A stretch of DNA of 64,000 bases from Sebastes aleutianus (GCA_916700875.1 CAKAKS010000066.1:5924243-5988242); one strand, 5' to 3'. Counted from the first letter of the stretch, positions 36,988-50,100 are shown. The notes: a model not told the origin generated them from the letters alone. Numbers and translations are program-made.

Positions 36988-38731
36988 GTGTATAATATAT
37001 ATTTTTTTTTTACACTGTAAGTGGTGTTTCAGTGAATGATAACCATATAGAGTTGAATGAAATCTTACTGTTTATTCTGTTTAATTTACTGTTTGCTCCT
37101 TTACCCTCTCTAAAGATACTTATAAATAGTTACCTATAAATCACTCCATACTACATGATAAGGTGACAGATACAATATTTTTCTTTAAAATATAAAAATA
37201 AATACGTTTTTTTTTTACACTTGCAAGTAAGGGCACATTTAGTTTAGGACTAATGGAAATATTGGAGAAAAATAATCTGATCGCACTGCAGGCTACAAGA
37301 AGGTTATCAGTTTGAATTAGATTATATTTTGAAAGTCTACTTCTCTGCTATGTAATGAATACAGAAATATTTACTAGAAACGAGTCAGTCTGAGCCAACT
37401 CTGCCATCTTCTGGTGACTTTGTGTTGGTGCATCACTTTCCAGATCAGACCCATACAAACAAACAAACATCACTTCACCTCGTTTCTAGTCAAATTTCTG
37501 ATGAATGTTTAAGTCGTTGCTATCAGGACAACAACAAATTGGAAATGTATTTTGTGTCCTGGAAATTGCAAAAGAATTAACATCATACATTTGCAGCAAA
37601 TGTCAGTCCGAAAACATAATATAAAGTTCTGTGGAAGATTTGTGCAGAGAAACTCTGATGAGCTGATTTACAATTGACTGGTACGTGGAGGCTGATTTAA
37701 CTCACAGGTTCCAGACTGTTAATCACGGTTTTGTTCAATATGCAAACCTTAATGTTTCTGTTTGATCAGAAACTATAACAAATGGAATATTGATAGTTAT
37801 GGATGATAATTTGACATGAAACAATGCAATTTAGTTGCTTTACATTTGAAGAGTGAATTAGTCATAGCTTTACTTGTTTTGTATTCTCATACTGTATGAT
37901 CCCAGACATTAAGGGGCTTGAGATGCACACAAAACAACCCACCTTTACAGTCTAATAATCTAATCCAATACTTCTAAATACTAATCCAATAAAATTGCTT
38001 TAGTGATACATTGTTATTGAGACTGAGAGGTCTTGATTTGAATTTATTTCTAATTTTTGAGGACACAGTTTGTGATTTTGTTGTATTGAATTGTTCTTAA
38101 TTGATTCTAAGGAGTATACATACAAATATAAACGTCTTATAAAGTACTATAATCATTTCTTATTACTGAATACATTATTTTCTATTTTGGTTTTACAAGT
38201 CTAACTTACTCTACCCCAGACTTTCAAATGTATGAGCATGTATAGTGGGTGAACATTGACAATGTTTGAATGAATTTTAATTTGCTTTATGTTTTCAAAC
38301 AACTCATTTTAACAAAGGGTTAAAAAGTTCAAGACACAGAATAAGATGGCTTTGGTTTCTGGTAAAACTATACAAATTCCTACAAATGAACACCAGTTAT
38401 TGAGAGAAGTCATGTTAAAATCTGTCTGTGTGCACATTATATTTAAGGCTTTGCCACCACCTGGTGACCAAGTCGAGTAACATTATAAAAATTAGCAGTC
38501 ATTCATTCATTGTCGAGAAACTGAGTCAATAATTAACTCAGGACTTTTGGTACTTAGTAAAATTCTGACTAAAGGTCTTTAAATGGAAAAAACATTTTCC
38601 ACTATGACATTGCTATAATTGAGTAAAAGATGAACTTATTTTCACACTGCTGGTTTTAGATTAGAGTAAACAACACCATACTTTACAGGCTCTATTATAA
38701 CTAAGACAGTCACATCATAGGTCGTGTCTAG
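36988..38731. other. AT-rich intergenic stretch, nothing recognised
   Basis: No open frame of note, RNA gene or delimited repeat was recognised between the MITEs at 36541 and 38732. Confidence 0.5.
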
Positions 38732-38910
38732 AAGGTAACCCGCAAATTGCTAAATCTGATCTGAGATCTGCAAAAACTCTTGCGAGACTCGCTACTTGAC
38801 AACCTATCCTAACCTTAACCATTCAAGGTCAATACCTAACCTGAACTATTCAAGGTCATTGCCTAACCGTAACCATCTCGCGAGAGTTTCCCCAATTTGC
38901 TGGTTCCCTT
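38732..38910. mobile_element. Short MITE with AAGGGAACC-type ends
   Basis: The left end AAGGTAACCCGCAAATTG and the reverse complement of the right end, AAGGGAACCAGCAAATTG, match at 16/18. The interior has a twice-repeated CTAACC...ATTCAAGGTC unit. The 207-codon ORF at 38796-39419 starts inside this element and runs into the solo LTR, so it is not a gene. Confidence 0.6.
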
Positions 38911-39103
38911 TTGGGTCAGTTGCAGCAAGAAAACAGGATGGTGAGAGTCCAAATATTCAAGATGACAACCTCCTAGTCTCAAGTCTGTCTTTCTTACCAC
39001 CACATCTTCATATTTTAACCATCACAGCATTCATATTATTCAAATTTTGCCAGCTTCCCTTCCCTTGCTTCATGCAGGCACCTTCTCCTTATAAAGACAC
39101 GAT

Positions 39104-39645
39104 TGTCACAGCTCTGGCTGTGACTCCAGTGGTTTTCCTGTGTTCTGTTTCCCCTGTCTCTCCCCCTCCCCTGTCTGTCTGTCTGTGTGTGTGGGTGTGG
39201 CAGGGGCGCTGCATCGTCATCAGGCACCTGGTCTCACTCTCCACTCTGCACTCTCCACCTGTCAACAATCAACCTGATCAACCCACAGTACAAGAACACC
39301 AGTTTTCCTGCCAGTCCTTGCCAGATTGTTCTACCTACCATGTGGTATATTCTCGGCCGCTCTGTACCATTTGTTACCAGAGTAATTATTGTGCTTTTAC
39401 CTCGTGCTTCCTGCGTTAACGTTGTGTTCTCCTGTGCTCTTGGATTCTAGTGCCAGCCTCCCATCGAGCCATCCTCACGCCGCCTCGGCTCATTCCTCCA
39501 GCCTCTCCACCCTGCTCAGCAGCCTGCCTGTCCCCTGCCTTCTCCAGCGCCCTCACCACCTTTATTATAATAAATCCACCTGACTTTCAACCACCATCCA
39601 GCTGTGTCTGTGTCTGCTTCTGGGTCCTAAACAACAGCCCTCACA
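39104..39645 (+). mobile_element. Solo LTR of a Ty3/gypsy-like retrotransposon
   Basis: 542 bp beginning TGTCACAGCT and ending CCCTCACA (TG...CA termini), with an exact 5-bp direct repeat ACGAT at 39099-39103 and 39646-39650. An AATAAA at 39569-39574 and the downstream TTCTGGGTCC motif are as expected for the R region of fish gypsy-type LTRs. No internal gag/pol sequence or second LTR was seen, so this is a solo LTR left by recombination. No viral-type protein is encoded. Confidence 0.75.
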
Positions 39646-39650
39646 ACGAT

Positions 39651-41850
39651 AAGCATCATCTTAGTTACAATGTCAGAAATGTGTCATGTGTGTTCAGAGT
39701 GGCCTTGAACATTCTTGGCGGTTGCCTGAGCTCAGAGGAAAATGACAAACAGACATACCATGACATCGCCTGACCTTCAATGACACACCACAGCTATTTT
39801 CCTTTCTACAATGAAATAGCTTGTTTATGCTTTGTAATTACCAGCACCAAGCGTACATGTGTGTTGAAATTGTAATACTCAGAGCTTTGATTACATCTGT
39901 AGGAATATTGCATTCTTCTCTGTGATACTGTCTATATTTCTTTCATGGGTTGCAGTATACTGAGGCATCTGCATGTCGTATAACCACAGTCATCCTTTGT
40001 TGCGTGTCCCCTTCCTCTCACAGCGGGTGTCAAAAACATAAATCAGTCTTGAAGCTAGGTGGCATACTTTAATGTGGTTGTCCGATCATATTTTAAATGT
40101 CAGATATCATGTTTTCTGGCATGCTGTTTCAGTGTACTTTTATTTTTCACTGTGTATACAATGCCTTGCAGTGAGTTAATCGTTTGCATCTGACAATTGT
40201 TACTACTGTAACCAAAGACCTTTTTCAGTTCAAATGATGGAAACACTTTCCCACAAGTCTGTCTCCAATAATTTCTTCCAATTTAACAAGCAGTTGTGGC
40301 ACTTATTTTGACCGAGGACTGATCATTGCGTACTGTTTTACCGTAAATGTCTGTAGCCTCTCTGGCCTTTTCATTATCTGGGAAAACAGAAATCATGTTG
40401 ATTTGCATGTGAGTGCATTTTGATGTGTGTGTGTGTCATCCATGAGGCTGTTGAGGAGGGACATTGCACGCGGCTGATATCTTAATCTGCAAACCACTGG
40501 CTGCCAACTCATGACTTGCCTAAAATAATGCATCGTCTTGCTCTAAATGAATATATTCATCCCTTTTTGTGCTTCTCTTGAGGATTGTTGGAAATGCACC
40601 TGTACAGATTGAACATGTGACAGGACGGTAGGTTCACCCACATGACACATTACCCCCGTGTCTGTCTGTCTGTGTGTCTGTGCACTCATTGACTCATGAG
40701 CCCCTCTGAGCCTGCTGGTCTGGCTCACAATGAAGCAGGGCCTTAGATTCCCATTGGTCAGCAGATGGGTGTGAAAGAGGGATTAGCTCCGAGCTACAGT
40801 CCACTCACCCACACCTCTGTTGTGTGTGTTTCTGTTTCTGTATTAATGTCTCTGCATATATATCGCATAGGGGGGCATTAAAACATAGGAATCAACCCAT
40901 CTGCGCCCACAACTGAAATTGTACAGATCCGCAAATTTCATGGTAATTAAGTGATAATTAGCAAGTAACCTATTTGAAATTATCCCAATATTTACCTCAA
41001 AATGTATCGAAAATTACGTTATAATAAACATAATTTAACAATTAAATGCTAAAATAGCATATATTGGTTCAAATAGGGCCCTTAGGCAAACCAAAACTAA
41101 TAGAAGACACTTCTGATCAGGCACAAATCTCACCACTGTGTGACTTATTGTCTACACAAATGTAACCCGCCCAAAGTATGCCTGTACCAAATTCCAAGAC
41201 CTTTGACCAATCACAAATGGGTTTATAACAAAAGCACTAAAACAGCGATGTATTTCTTCCTGGGAGCATATTTGTCTGAAAGCTCTTCAGGGACAAAATC
41301 TGTGACTCTGAATCACTTTTATTTTTATGTTTCCCTTACATCAGAGAGGTAATAATGTGTAATGCCGTCGCCCTTCAATGATTAAAACCTTGGTGAACCT
41401 TGTGTTTTGACAGTGTCAGAGAGGTGTTGATATAGTACGGAAACTAGTTTACCAAAAAAAAAATCCCCACAAATTCATTTTACGCAACACACCACAAACT
41501 GACACATTAAACACCTCAAAGCTTCCATAGTAACTATTTCTCTGTTAAAAAGTAGTTCCAATGAAAACTGTTCATCCAGAGTAACAGGTAGACTGATGCG
41601 TTGCTGTTTAATCTAAATCTTAAAACATATCTTTTTAGTTTATCTTTCTCTTAATCTTAATCCTTAATCCATTCAAAATATATTTATATATTTTCATCTT
41701 TTTATCTCCCTCCTGTTCATTGTATTGTATTTTCATTTCATTGTTAAGCACCTTGTATTATGCAATTTTGCTCAAAAGGTGCTGGAACAGTAACCCTAGT
41801 TTTAGATCGGTGGGGGGGCGCCAAATCTGAATTTCACGTAGGGCACCAAA
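39651..41850. other. Intergenic stretch, largely unrecognised
   Basis: It contains the second copy (about 40694-40790) of the diverged repeat seen at 35176. Near 41640-41800 there is a retroelement-like tail (TTGTTAAGCACCTTGTATTA). No gene was recognised. Confidence 0.45.
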
Positions 41851-41859
41851 AGGGCTAGA

Positions 41860-42078
41860 GCCGGCCCTGCTAATGTCGCCGCCGCTCTCTCTCTCTTGCT
41901 TCACCACTCACTTCCCACTATGCACTGACTCTCTTACAACAACCGGCTCTAGAGAGGGCCATTCACGTTTTCGTGTCGGCCATCGTAGCGATCCTACACG
42001 CTTGGCACACAGGAGAAGTTGTAATCTGCAACCTCACCGCTAGATACCGCCAGATCCTACACACTGCTCCTTTAAGTT
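41860..42078 (+). mobile_element. Truncated copy of the 62575-type MITE
   Basis: The right-hand part (AATCTGCAACCTCACCGCTA, then ATCCTACACACTGCTCCTTT, then AA) matches the right end of the element at 62575-63107. The left terminus is missing and is replaced by GCCGGCCCTGC-type sequence. Confidence 0.6.
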
Positions 42079-43157
42079 TAGTGAGTCTTTTAAATGTAAT
42101 TTTCCCAATAAATCTCAGTCAAAGCCTGTTGAAATGCAGTAAAACCAAAACTACTTGTATATGGCAATATGCCAACAAAAGCAAGTGGGAAAATTCTTTT
42201 TATATATAATTTGGTACAGTAAAAAAGACAAAGGCTTGTCCTGTGATTATAAACGCTCTCCAGACATCCAGGCCAACTTCAAATGATTCATGGTCCTCCT
42301 CAGTGGGGATTTTTAATGACGTGCCCACACTGCTCCATTATGTCGGGGCCTGACAGGAAAATAGACCGCAGGTGTTGCTGTTTCAAGATCCTTCCTTAGA
42401 TTGTTCAACACACAGTAAGTGAGCTGCTTTAAACTCTCTCCACTGTTGTCAGTGATGTTGTCATGTATACAAATGAAGGAATGCCGTGTCCTGATAAAGG
42501 AGAGGGATTTACCAGATGTAGTTTGTACGTTTTTCACGTCTGTGTGATTGAATGATTCTTATCAACACAAAGAAATGAAAGAAGATTAGTCTTTTCCAGG
42601 AATAGCGTCGCGTCACAACCACACACATGATTGAACTGGCTCATTTTCAATTCTCAAGGTGCTCCGGCTCACCAGATGACTTACACCCGAATCATCACTG
42701 CACAAACAGAGGAGTGGGCGTGAGGGTTGAGCTGCTGAATAAGGTTGGACATTGTTTCTACCAGGCCACCCGAACCTTTCACAACCTATTGAATGGACTT
42801 AACTGAATCACATCGCCGAGGGTCTGTGGCCAACCTGCCTCCTGATGTCTCTTACATTGCATCAGCAATGCGAGAAAACTGTATTTTTAACGTCCGAATA
42901 AGGTTTTCATTCACTGCTCCCTGCAGGACTAGTGTGAAGTAGAGATGTTTGCAGGCTGATTTTGAAGACCAAAGAGCCCTTAATGAATTTTTGTGGTTGA
43001 TGATATGAAAGCATAAAGTTTGACAACTTATAGGGTACGCCTAAGTTCATTACTGTGATTTAAGATCTGGCCTATACTTGGAAGGGTGGAGATAGCTAAT
43101 GATGTTCAACTTTGTTATTAGTCACTAAGTTCATCGGTCTAAGAAAGGGACGGCAAC
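42079..43157. other. Intergenic stretch, nothing recognised
   Basis: No gene or delimited repeat was seen; short frames only. Confidence 0.45.
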
Positions 43158-43482
43158 TGGGGCTGCAAATCTGTTGATTATTTTCTCCATTAATTGATTA
43201 GTTGTTTGGTCAATAAAATGTCAGAAAAATGTCAATCAGTGTTTCCCAAAGCCCAAGATGACGTCCTCAAATGTCTTTTTTTATCCACAATTCAAAGATA
43301 TTCAGTTTACTGTCATAGAGGAGTAAAGAAACCAGAACATATTCACATTTAAGAAGCTGAAATCAGAGAATTTTAACTTTTTCATTCTTTAAAAAATGAC
43401 TCAAACTGATTAATTTATTATCGAAATAGTTGGCGATTAATTTAATAGTTGACAACTAATCGATTAATCGTTGCAGCTCTAA
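43158..43482 (+). mobile_element. hAT-like MITE, family C copy 2
   Basis: GGGGCTGCAAATCTGTTGAT to TTAATCGTTGCAGCTCTA. Ends and interior match 2172-2508 and 52549-52875. The ends contain CTGCAA...TTGCAG and ATTAATCG palindromes. Confidence 0.8.
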
Positions 43483-44327
43483 CAGAAACACAGAAGCACC
43501 AAGACAGTGTTACAATGAGTCATGTCTATAGGCAAGAGAGAGCGTGTAATACTGTTACACTACTTTACTGTACGGAATACGTTTCATCTAATTAGACAGA
43601 ATAATTCACTGAGTAACTGGTGTTCAAAGTAATGAATTGGTCTACTCCTGGACTCCATATATGATATGAGTTCAGTCAGATGTCCAGATGTTACATCACA
43701 AACTGCTGCTGTGCTTCTTGGCTCTGACTGTCATCACTTTTCCAACAGACTGCAAGTCAAGGGGAGGTAATTAGGCCAACCTATTAGGACAGCAGACGCC
43801 TTTCAAAGCAACACCTCTCTGTGTTCAATAGCTAAATGGCTTAATTACAGTATAATGTTGTCCAGCATGATGGTGAAAGTGGTTAAAGAGGTGCTTTAAA
43901 GAGGCCTTTTAGTCCCAGTAGAGCTGCTCAGTGGCCAACACATCAGACCAGAGGCCGAGATATCCAGACTTTTACTTCTTAAAAATCTTTTGGTTTGACC
44001 CTCCCTGCCCGGTAAATGCCCACATCTTTCAAATTCCACAACCCCAGTTCACAATGCCGGCTTTCTGTTAGAGATCTGTTGCCGAGATGATGTCATCAGG
44101 GTCATTTTCTCAGACTTCCTGCAGAGGCACAGAGGACATCATACAACGGTTTTCACAGTCGTACCTCTAATGGCTACTAAACTTTATGTTTAGAATCAGT
44201 GGAGTTTCCCTTTGATGATGATATGGAAATTGTTACTTACAGTCATGGGTGGATTATGAGACAATGGCCAAAAGGCAAAACACCAAACCTCCTCTACTGC
44301 AGAGGAGCAAGACTTTATAGTTGTTTA
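43483..44327. other. Intergenic stretch, nothing recognised
   Basis: Unremarkable sequence without coding signs. Confidence 0.45.
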
Positions 44328-44942
44328 GCCTCTTTTTGTTGTCGCTTTATGTCTCTTTGTAGTCATTTTGAGTTTCTCTGTAGTTGTTTTGTGTCTCTTT
44401 GTAGTTGCTTCTCTCTTTATGGTCATTTTGCATCTCCTTGTAGTTGTTTTGTGTCTCTGTGGTCATTTTGTGCCTCCTTGTAATTGCTTTATGTCTCTTT
44501 GTGGTTGTTTTGCGTCTCTTTGTAGTTGATTTGTTTATCATTGTAGTTGTTTTGTACCACTTTGTGGTCATTTTGCATCTCTTGGTAGTTGCGTTGTGTC
44601 TCTCTGTGGTTGTTTTGTGTGTCTGTGGTTATTTTGTGTCTCTTTAGTTGCTTTGTGTCTCTGTGATCATTTTGTGTCTCTTTGTAGTTGTTTTGTGTCT
44701 CTTTGTGGTAATTTTGAGTTTTGTTGTTGTTTCTTTGTGTCTCTTTGTGGTCATTTTGAATCTCTTTGTCGGTGCTTTGTGTCTCTTTGTGGTTGTTTGT
44801 CCCTTTTCATTGTCATTTTGAGTCTCTTTGTGGTCTCTTTATGTCTCTTTGCAGCTGTTGATCATCTTTTAGTAGTTGTTTTGGTATCTTTGTAGTCTTT
44901 TTGTATGTCTTTGCCTGGTTGGTACGGGTCTCTTTGAGTGAC
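44328..44942 (+). repeat. Minisatellite, about 25 copies of a 24-bp unit
   Basis: The degenerate unit TTTTGTGTCTCTTTGTGGTC (plus TTGT or ATTT) repeats over about 615 bp. Because the unit is a multiple of three, it creates low-complexity open frames on both strands (for example 44199-44483, 44444-44647, 44596-44895). These encode VVLCLFVV-like or KETQNDYKE-like repeats and are not genes. Confidence 0.9.
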
Positions 44943-45668
44943 ATTTTGTAGGTGAAGTCGATGCCCCGCCACTTTAGGCCCCTGGGCCTGTTCCTGGTAG
45001 GCATCCATGCTTACAGTAACTACATCTTGAGTTACTTACTCACCAAACAATATGACATCAGACGGTGTAATAATCTGTCTGCTAAGCAACAAACACCAAC
45101 TAACATTCTTTCCAAAATAGCATTTGGGAATGAAACCGCTCATTGAAAATGAAATGTCCTTCAACTCTTTCACCGTCCTGCCCATTTCCTTTACAGTCTC
45201 TAACACGTACTGTAAGCCTCTGTCCCAATGAAACGTATTACATCATTGTTTTCCAGTGAAGGAAAGAAAGGCTTTTGTCATTCCTCACAATAGACTTTCT
45301 TATTGTTTTGGTTTCAGTTTATAGGTTCTTCATATTCTTAATTTCATATTCCTGTCTCGGCCATAACTCTCTGCTCCGCAACGAGTTGTAAATACAATAA
45401 ATTATAGGGTTCAGGAGGATGTGAGACGAGGCAAGTCTCAAATTGTTAACTGTTAATTCATGACGTGTTTTTTATTTGACATCTGTTGATTTAAGTGTTG
45501 TTTGTCCACTCGTGATGTGGCTCTGGAATGACGATTAGAAGAGATTAAAATTAAGCCTGATGGGTGTGGACTTGTTTTTTGGACTTGTCTCTTCACAGTT
45601 TTTTTTTTTTTGCTTCCATTTGAACTTAGAGAAGATTTTTAAAGTTCACCTTAAGCAGTAAATGACTT

Positions 45669-46040
45669 TAACCTTCCTGTTGTCCTCGGGTCAAATTTGA
45701 CCGGTTTTCAAACTTCATTATATCAGAAATATACATTTCTTTCATCTAATTGTCCCCAAATAACATGGATGGTTCCCTACTATGGTCTTTGTGAGAAATA
45801 AATTAATAAACTCTACTTTTGTTGAATTGTGGGTGTTTTATTCAAATGTATAGCATAAATTGTGTCATTATGTGCTGCCATTAAAAAAATGTAAATGCTT
45901 TTAAAACAATATTCTGACTAAAAGTTTACATATACCCGTATGTGATAATCCATCAACATTATGTTCCTCTGATAATAACTATAGTCAAAATAATTCATAA
46001 TATCTGCTTTTTTTAACTAAGAAATTAGGTATAATTTCAC
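45669..46040 (+). repeat. Dispersed fish repeat fragment
   Basis: It begins ACCTTCCTGTTGTCCTCGGG then TCAAATTTGACC, a head typical of a high-copy fish repeat, and continues GTGAGAAATAAATTAATAAA. The right end is not delimited. Non-coding. Confidence 0.45.
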
Positions 46041-46054
46041 GGAAATTAGGTTTA

Positions 46055-46712
46055 TTAAAGGGACTGTTTGTAACTTCTTACAAGTATAAATCTACCGGGT
46101 CGGTGTCCCATGCGCGCTTGCGTATGCACGCTCGCGTATGCACGCTCGCGTATGGCTACGCTGTTCAGACTGCTCCTCTGCCTGCTTGTCCTTCACTCGC
46201 TCCACCTCACATTCATGCGCGCTCACTACACACTGCAGAAGAGTTAGTTTAGCTCTGAGAATATCTAGTGAATGTACAGTGGACGTTTGTGCAGAAATAA
46301 ATGCTGCAGCTCCTCCAGACCAACAGAGGTTTCCCGTGTCTTGTGAAGTGACGGGGCTCCGCAGTGAGAGACGTTTCCGTCTTGGAGGGAGACACCGGCA
46401 CCCGGTCGGAGACAATGACGTTTCTTTTCCTGCTTCAGCCCTGGAGGCTGAGGCAGGAAAAGCCAACACTAGGATCAGCAATGATTCATGGAGAGACCTC
46501 CGTCTGGTCAGATAACATTACTGCCAAGCAGCTGAAATATAGAGTGATATTGTGGTTTTAGCTGACGTGTGTCGCCTCACTGTTTTGAGCGATGCTCGTT
46601 CATGTCTATGTAAAGCGATCAAGCGCGAGCCCGACGCTGACTTTCGTTGACTTAACGGCCACAGGTGTCGCTGTTAACAAGCATTTCTGAAAGTTACAAA
46701 TAGTCCCTTTAA
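46055..46712. mobile_element. TTAA-flanked MITE upstream of itga2
   Basis: The left end TTAAAGGGACTGTTTGTAAC and the reverse complement of the right end, TTAAAGGGACTATTTGTAAC, differ at one position, with TTAA at both outer edges. It contains three tandem copies of GCACGCTCGCGTAT-like sequence at 46110-46153. Opposed ORFs of about 125 codons inside (46138-46515 +, 46092-46481 -) have no protein resemblance. Confidence 0.85.
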
Positions 46713-47195
46713 CCTTAATTATTATTATTTTTTTTAAAGTGTAAAACTTGTGGTAATAATTTGGAGTGAAGTTGGCCAAAAAGGTGTAACACAGAATTGG
46801 GTGATAGTGTATTATGCTGTATGCTTTATAAACAGTCAAACCAGAAGAGAAAAGTTGTGAGGGAGGATGGAGGGTTAAACTTTGAACATTCATCTGACTG
46901 AGGCTGTTTGCTCTCCTGTCTGATCACAACTAGATTTCAAGCCACAGGACTTGTCCCTACTGCCTTCACCCAGTCAGACTTTATTACAGACTTCACATCA
47001 CACCCTTTGACAATACCTGGTGGGTCAAAGTTTGTATTCGCAGGTGATAATAAGAAGAGGCAGAACTCACAAGTCCTTATTTAGAGAGCGCGTCCGGTGC
47101 GTCACGGCTGACTCTCCGAGCTGCACAGCCACGACTGTGACAAGTGCGGTGGCGGCTTCATTTAACCACCTCACACAAATGGAATAAAGACAACT
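46713..47195 (+). promoter_or_regulatory. itga2: itga2 upstream region and probable 5' UTR
   Basis: The last 130 bp are GC-richer (GAGAGCGCGTCCGGTGCGTC) and probably contain the transcription start, which cannot be fixed. A two-codon upstream ORF (ATG GAA TAA, 47179-47187) sits 8 bases ahead of the itga2 start. Confidence 0.4.
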
Positions 47196-50100
47196 ATGGA
47201 GCTCTCCTGGGGGAACATCTTCTTCACTATAATAGTCATTGGTAAGTACTGAACTTGTTATTTTAGACTTTGAACGTGTTATTTCCACCGTTTTCTCACC
47301 CAAAGAGTAAAAAGATGCACCTATTTTCGCCACGAATAGCGAGGGGTTTATATCGTTTTCATAAGGTTTGGAGTTTGTTATAGCTTTTAATGTGATTATT
47401 AGATGTTTTAAATCACTTAAAACACACCTGAAGAGCAGCAGAGGAGTTTATTCTCAGTATGCAGCTCATTTTACTGAATGAATCTGCCTGGAAGTGCTTT
47501 TTTTGTTTTGAAGTAGATTTCCCATCAGCCTGCAGAGTTTCTTCCTCTGCTAACAAAATGCATGATCCAAACACATGGATTAAACAAGACCAGCCTGGTT
47601 GTTTCACTGTATATTCACATGGCTTATTATAGTGGAGAAAAGAAATCATCTCATATGTGTTGCTTATGTGGAAGCTTTCAACCAGCAGCCAGGCAGAGAC
47701 TTTAAATGATTCTCCTATATGCACATTTCCCCTCATTTGTGAAAGGAAAGGAAGTGTTAATGTGATTGTTAGATGTTTTAAATCACTTAAAACACACCTG
47801 AAGAGCAGCAGAGGAGTTTATGCTCAGCATGCAGCTCATTTTACTGAATTAATCTGACTGGAAGTGCTTTTTTTGTTTTGAAATAGATTTCCCATCAGCC
47901 TGCAGAGTTTCTTCCTCTGCTAACAAAATGCATGATCCAAACATAACCCTCATGGATTAAATAAGACCAGATTGATTCATATTGGAGAGAGGAAGTCACA
48001 TAATAGTCTTACATGTGTTTCTTGTGGAAGCTTTCAACCAGCAGCCAGGCAGAGACTTTTAATTATTCTCTTATATGCACATTTCCCCTCATTTCTGAAA
48101 GGAAAGGAAATGTGTTGTTGGGGTTTTGCAGAGCCCCAAGAGGAGGCAAAGTGCTACTCTGTGCTGCAGGTAAACAGGCGTGGCAGGAGGCTGTGCTGTG
48201 CAAGTGAACAGTCTCTTGAGTCCAGTACACATCCACATTCCTCTGGATGCTGACTGATGGCTGATAGCTGAGCTCTGCCTGTTTGGGCTTGTGGCTCTAA
48301 AGAGAGCAAAGCAGATTCCATGTCCTGCGGGGCTTTAAAGGGCTGAAGGTGGATTGTGACTATGGAGAAATGTCTGGTAACGCAATCTCATGAATGGTAA
48401 ATGATGTGTTGTAAAGCTTTTTTTAGTGGGTAGTCTTGCCTCCATGAGTCAAGAAGATGTGGTTTTTAAAACGTACATGATTCAGCCACAAAAACCACCC
48501 ACTCGACTCAAAAGAGGAAGTCAGGATGGCTGAAACTGTTACTGCAGAGTAAACATCAACCATCCCTCCCATAAACAACTAGTCTTCAAGATCCCTTTAT
48601 TATTACATCTCAATGTACAGGTATAAGAGAGTGAAATAGTTTTGTTTTGCTCCTTGACATAGCAGCATATTAGCAAAACAAATTAACAGTAAGAGAAATT
48701 GAATCGCTGTCAATCGATTAAAATATTGAATTGCACATTTTTTATCTGTTCAAAATGTACCTTAAAGGGAGATTTGTCAAGTATTTAACACTCTTATCAA
48801 CATGGGAGTGGGCAAATATGCTGCTTTATGCAAATGTATGTATATTTTTATTATTGGAAATCAATTAACAACACAAAACAATGACTATTATTGCCCAGAA
48901 ACCCTCACAGGTACTGCATCTAGCATTAAAAAATATGCTCAAATCATAACATGGCAAACTGCAGCCCAACAGGCAACAACAGCTGTCAGTGTGTCAGTGT
49001 GCTGACTTGACTATGACTTGCCCCAAACTGCATGTGATTATCATAAAGTGGGCATGTCTGTAAAGGGGAGACTCCTGGGTACCCATAGACCCCATTTTCA
49101 TTCACATGTCTTGAGGTCAGAGGTCAAGGGACCCCTTTGAAAATGGCCATGACAGTTTTTCCTCCCTAAAATTTAGTGTATGTTTGAAGCGTTATTTAAC
49201 CTCCTTTGCTACAAGCTAGCTATCTTCAGTCCATCTTTAAAACTGAGCTCGCTACAACCTCCAAAAGATTGCATTAATGTGTTAAAGAAATTAGTGGCGT
49301 TAAAACAAATTTGCGTTAACTTTGACAGCCCTAGTAAAAATACAGTAAAATAAAACACAATATAGTAAAATAATAATATAAATGTGCATACAGTGTGCAA
49401 ATAAATGTGTAAGTGTGCAAATGTGTATGACCTATATTGACATGTTTTGTGTTTGCACAGTTACGTCCGTGTGTTGATAACAATTTTATCTTTTAGATAC
49501 ACAAACGCAAAGTAATGATTTTATAATCGGTAGTGTTTATACAACTGTTTTGACGGTGTCATTATTATCAGAGAATTATATAATGTTGTGTCACTGTCAT
49601 GCAACTTCCTCTTTCTCCTCCACCAGCTGACAGACTCTGGCGCTCATACTCCTTCAACGTCGGCACTGCAGGTGCCAAGATCTTCAGCGGGCCAGCTGCG
49701 GAAGAGTTTGGCTACACGGTCCAACAAGCGAAAAACCATGAAGGCAAATGGTATTGATTTAAGTGTTTTATTGTCTGAGTCCTAGTAGACTGCATTGCTT
49801 TTGTGTCCATCACAAACCGCGTGTCCTACCCAGGTGTTGTAGCTTGTCCACCCAGTTGTCCAGTTAATCATTCATTTAGTTAATATGTCTTTGCAACCTC
49901 TTTGAAATGGCAATAAAGGTGAGGAAGATAATGACATCCCCAGGGTATATAACTATGTCTAGAGCAAACAAGGTGGGCCACTTTTCTAGATGCACCACGC
50001 CAGTACAGGCCTGTTCACCAGAACGGGCTGACTTCCAGGTTCAACAAGGAACCATGACTTGCTTGTTGACTGACTGACTGAGTTTCAAACAGTTGTGTGC

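Noticed and set aside
38796..39419. 207-codon plus-strand ORF, the longest intergenic frame
   Set aside because: It starts inside a MITE and runs into the solo LTR; low-complexity and Cys/Ser-rich, with no known domain.
46092..46515. Opposed ORFs of about 125-129 codons
   Set aside because: Both lie inside the MITE at 46055-46712; no protein family resemblance.
48802..49005. 67-codon ORF beginning MGVGKYAALCKCMYIF, nearly the same as frames at 26531-26734 and 53840-54034
   Set aside because: Identity across copies reflects the shared family A transposon, not a gene family; the frame is open by chance and lacks transposase motifs.
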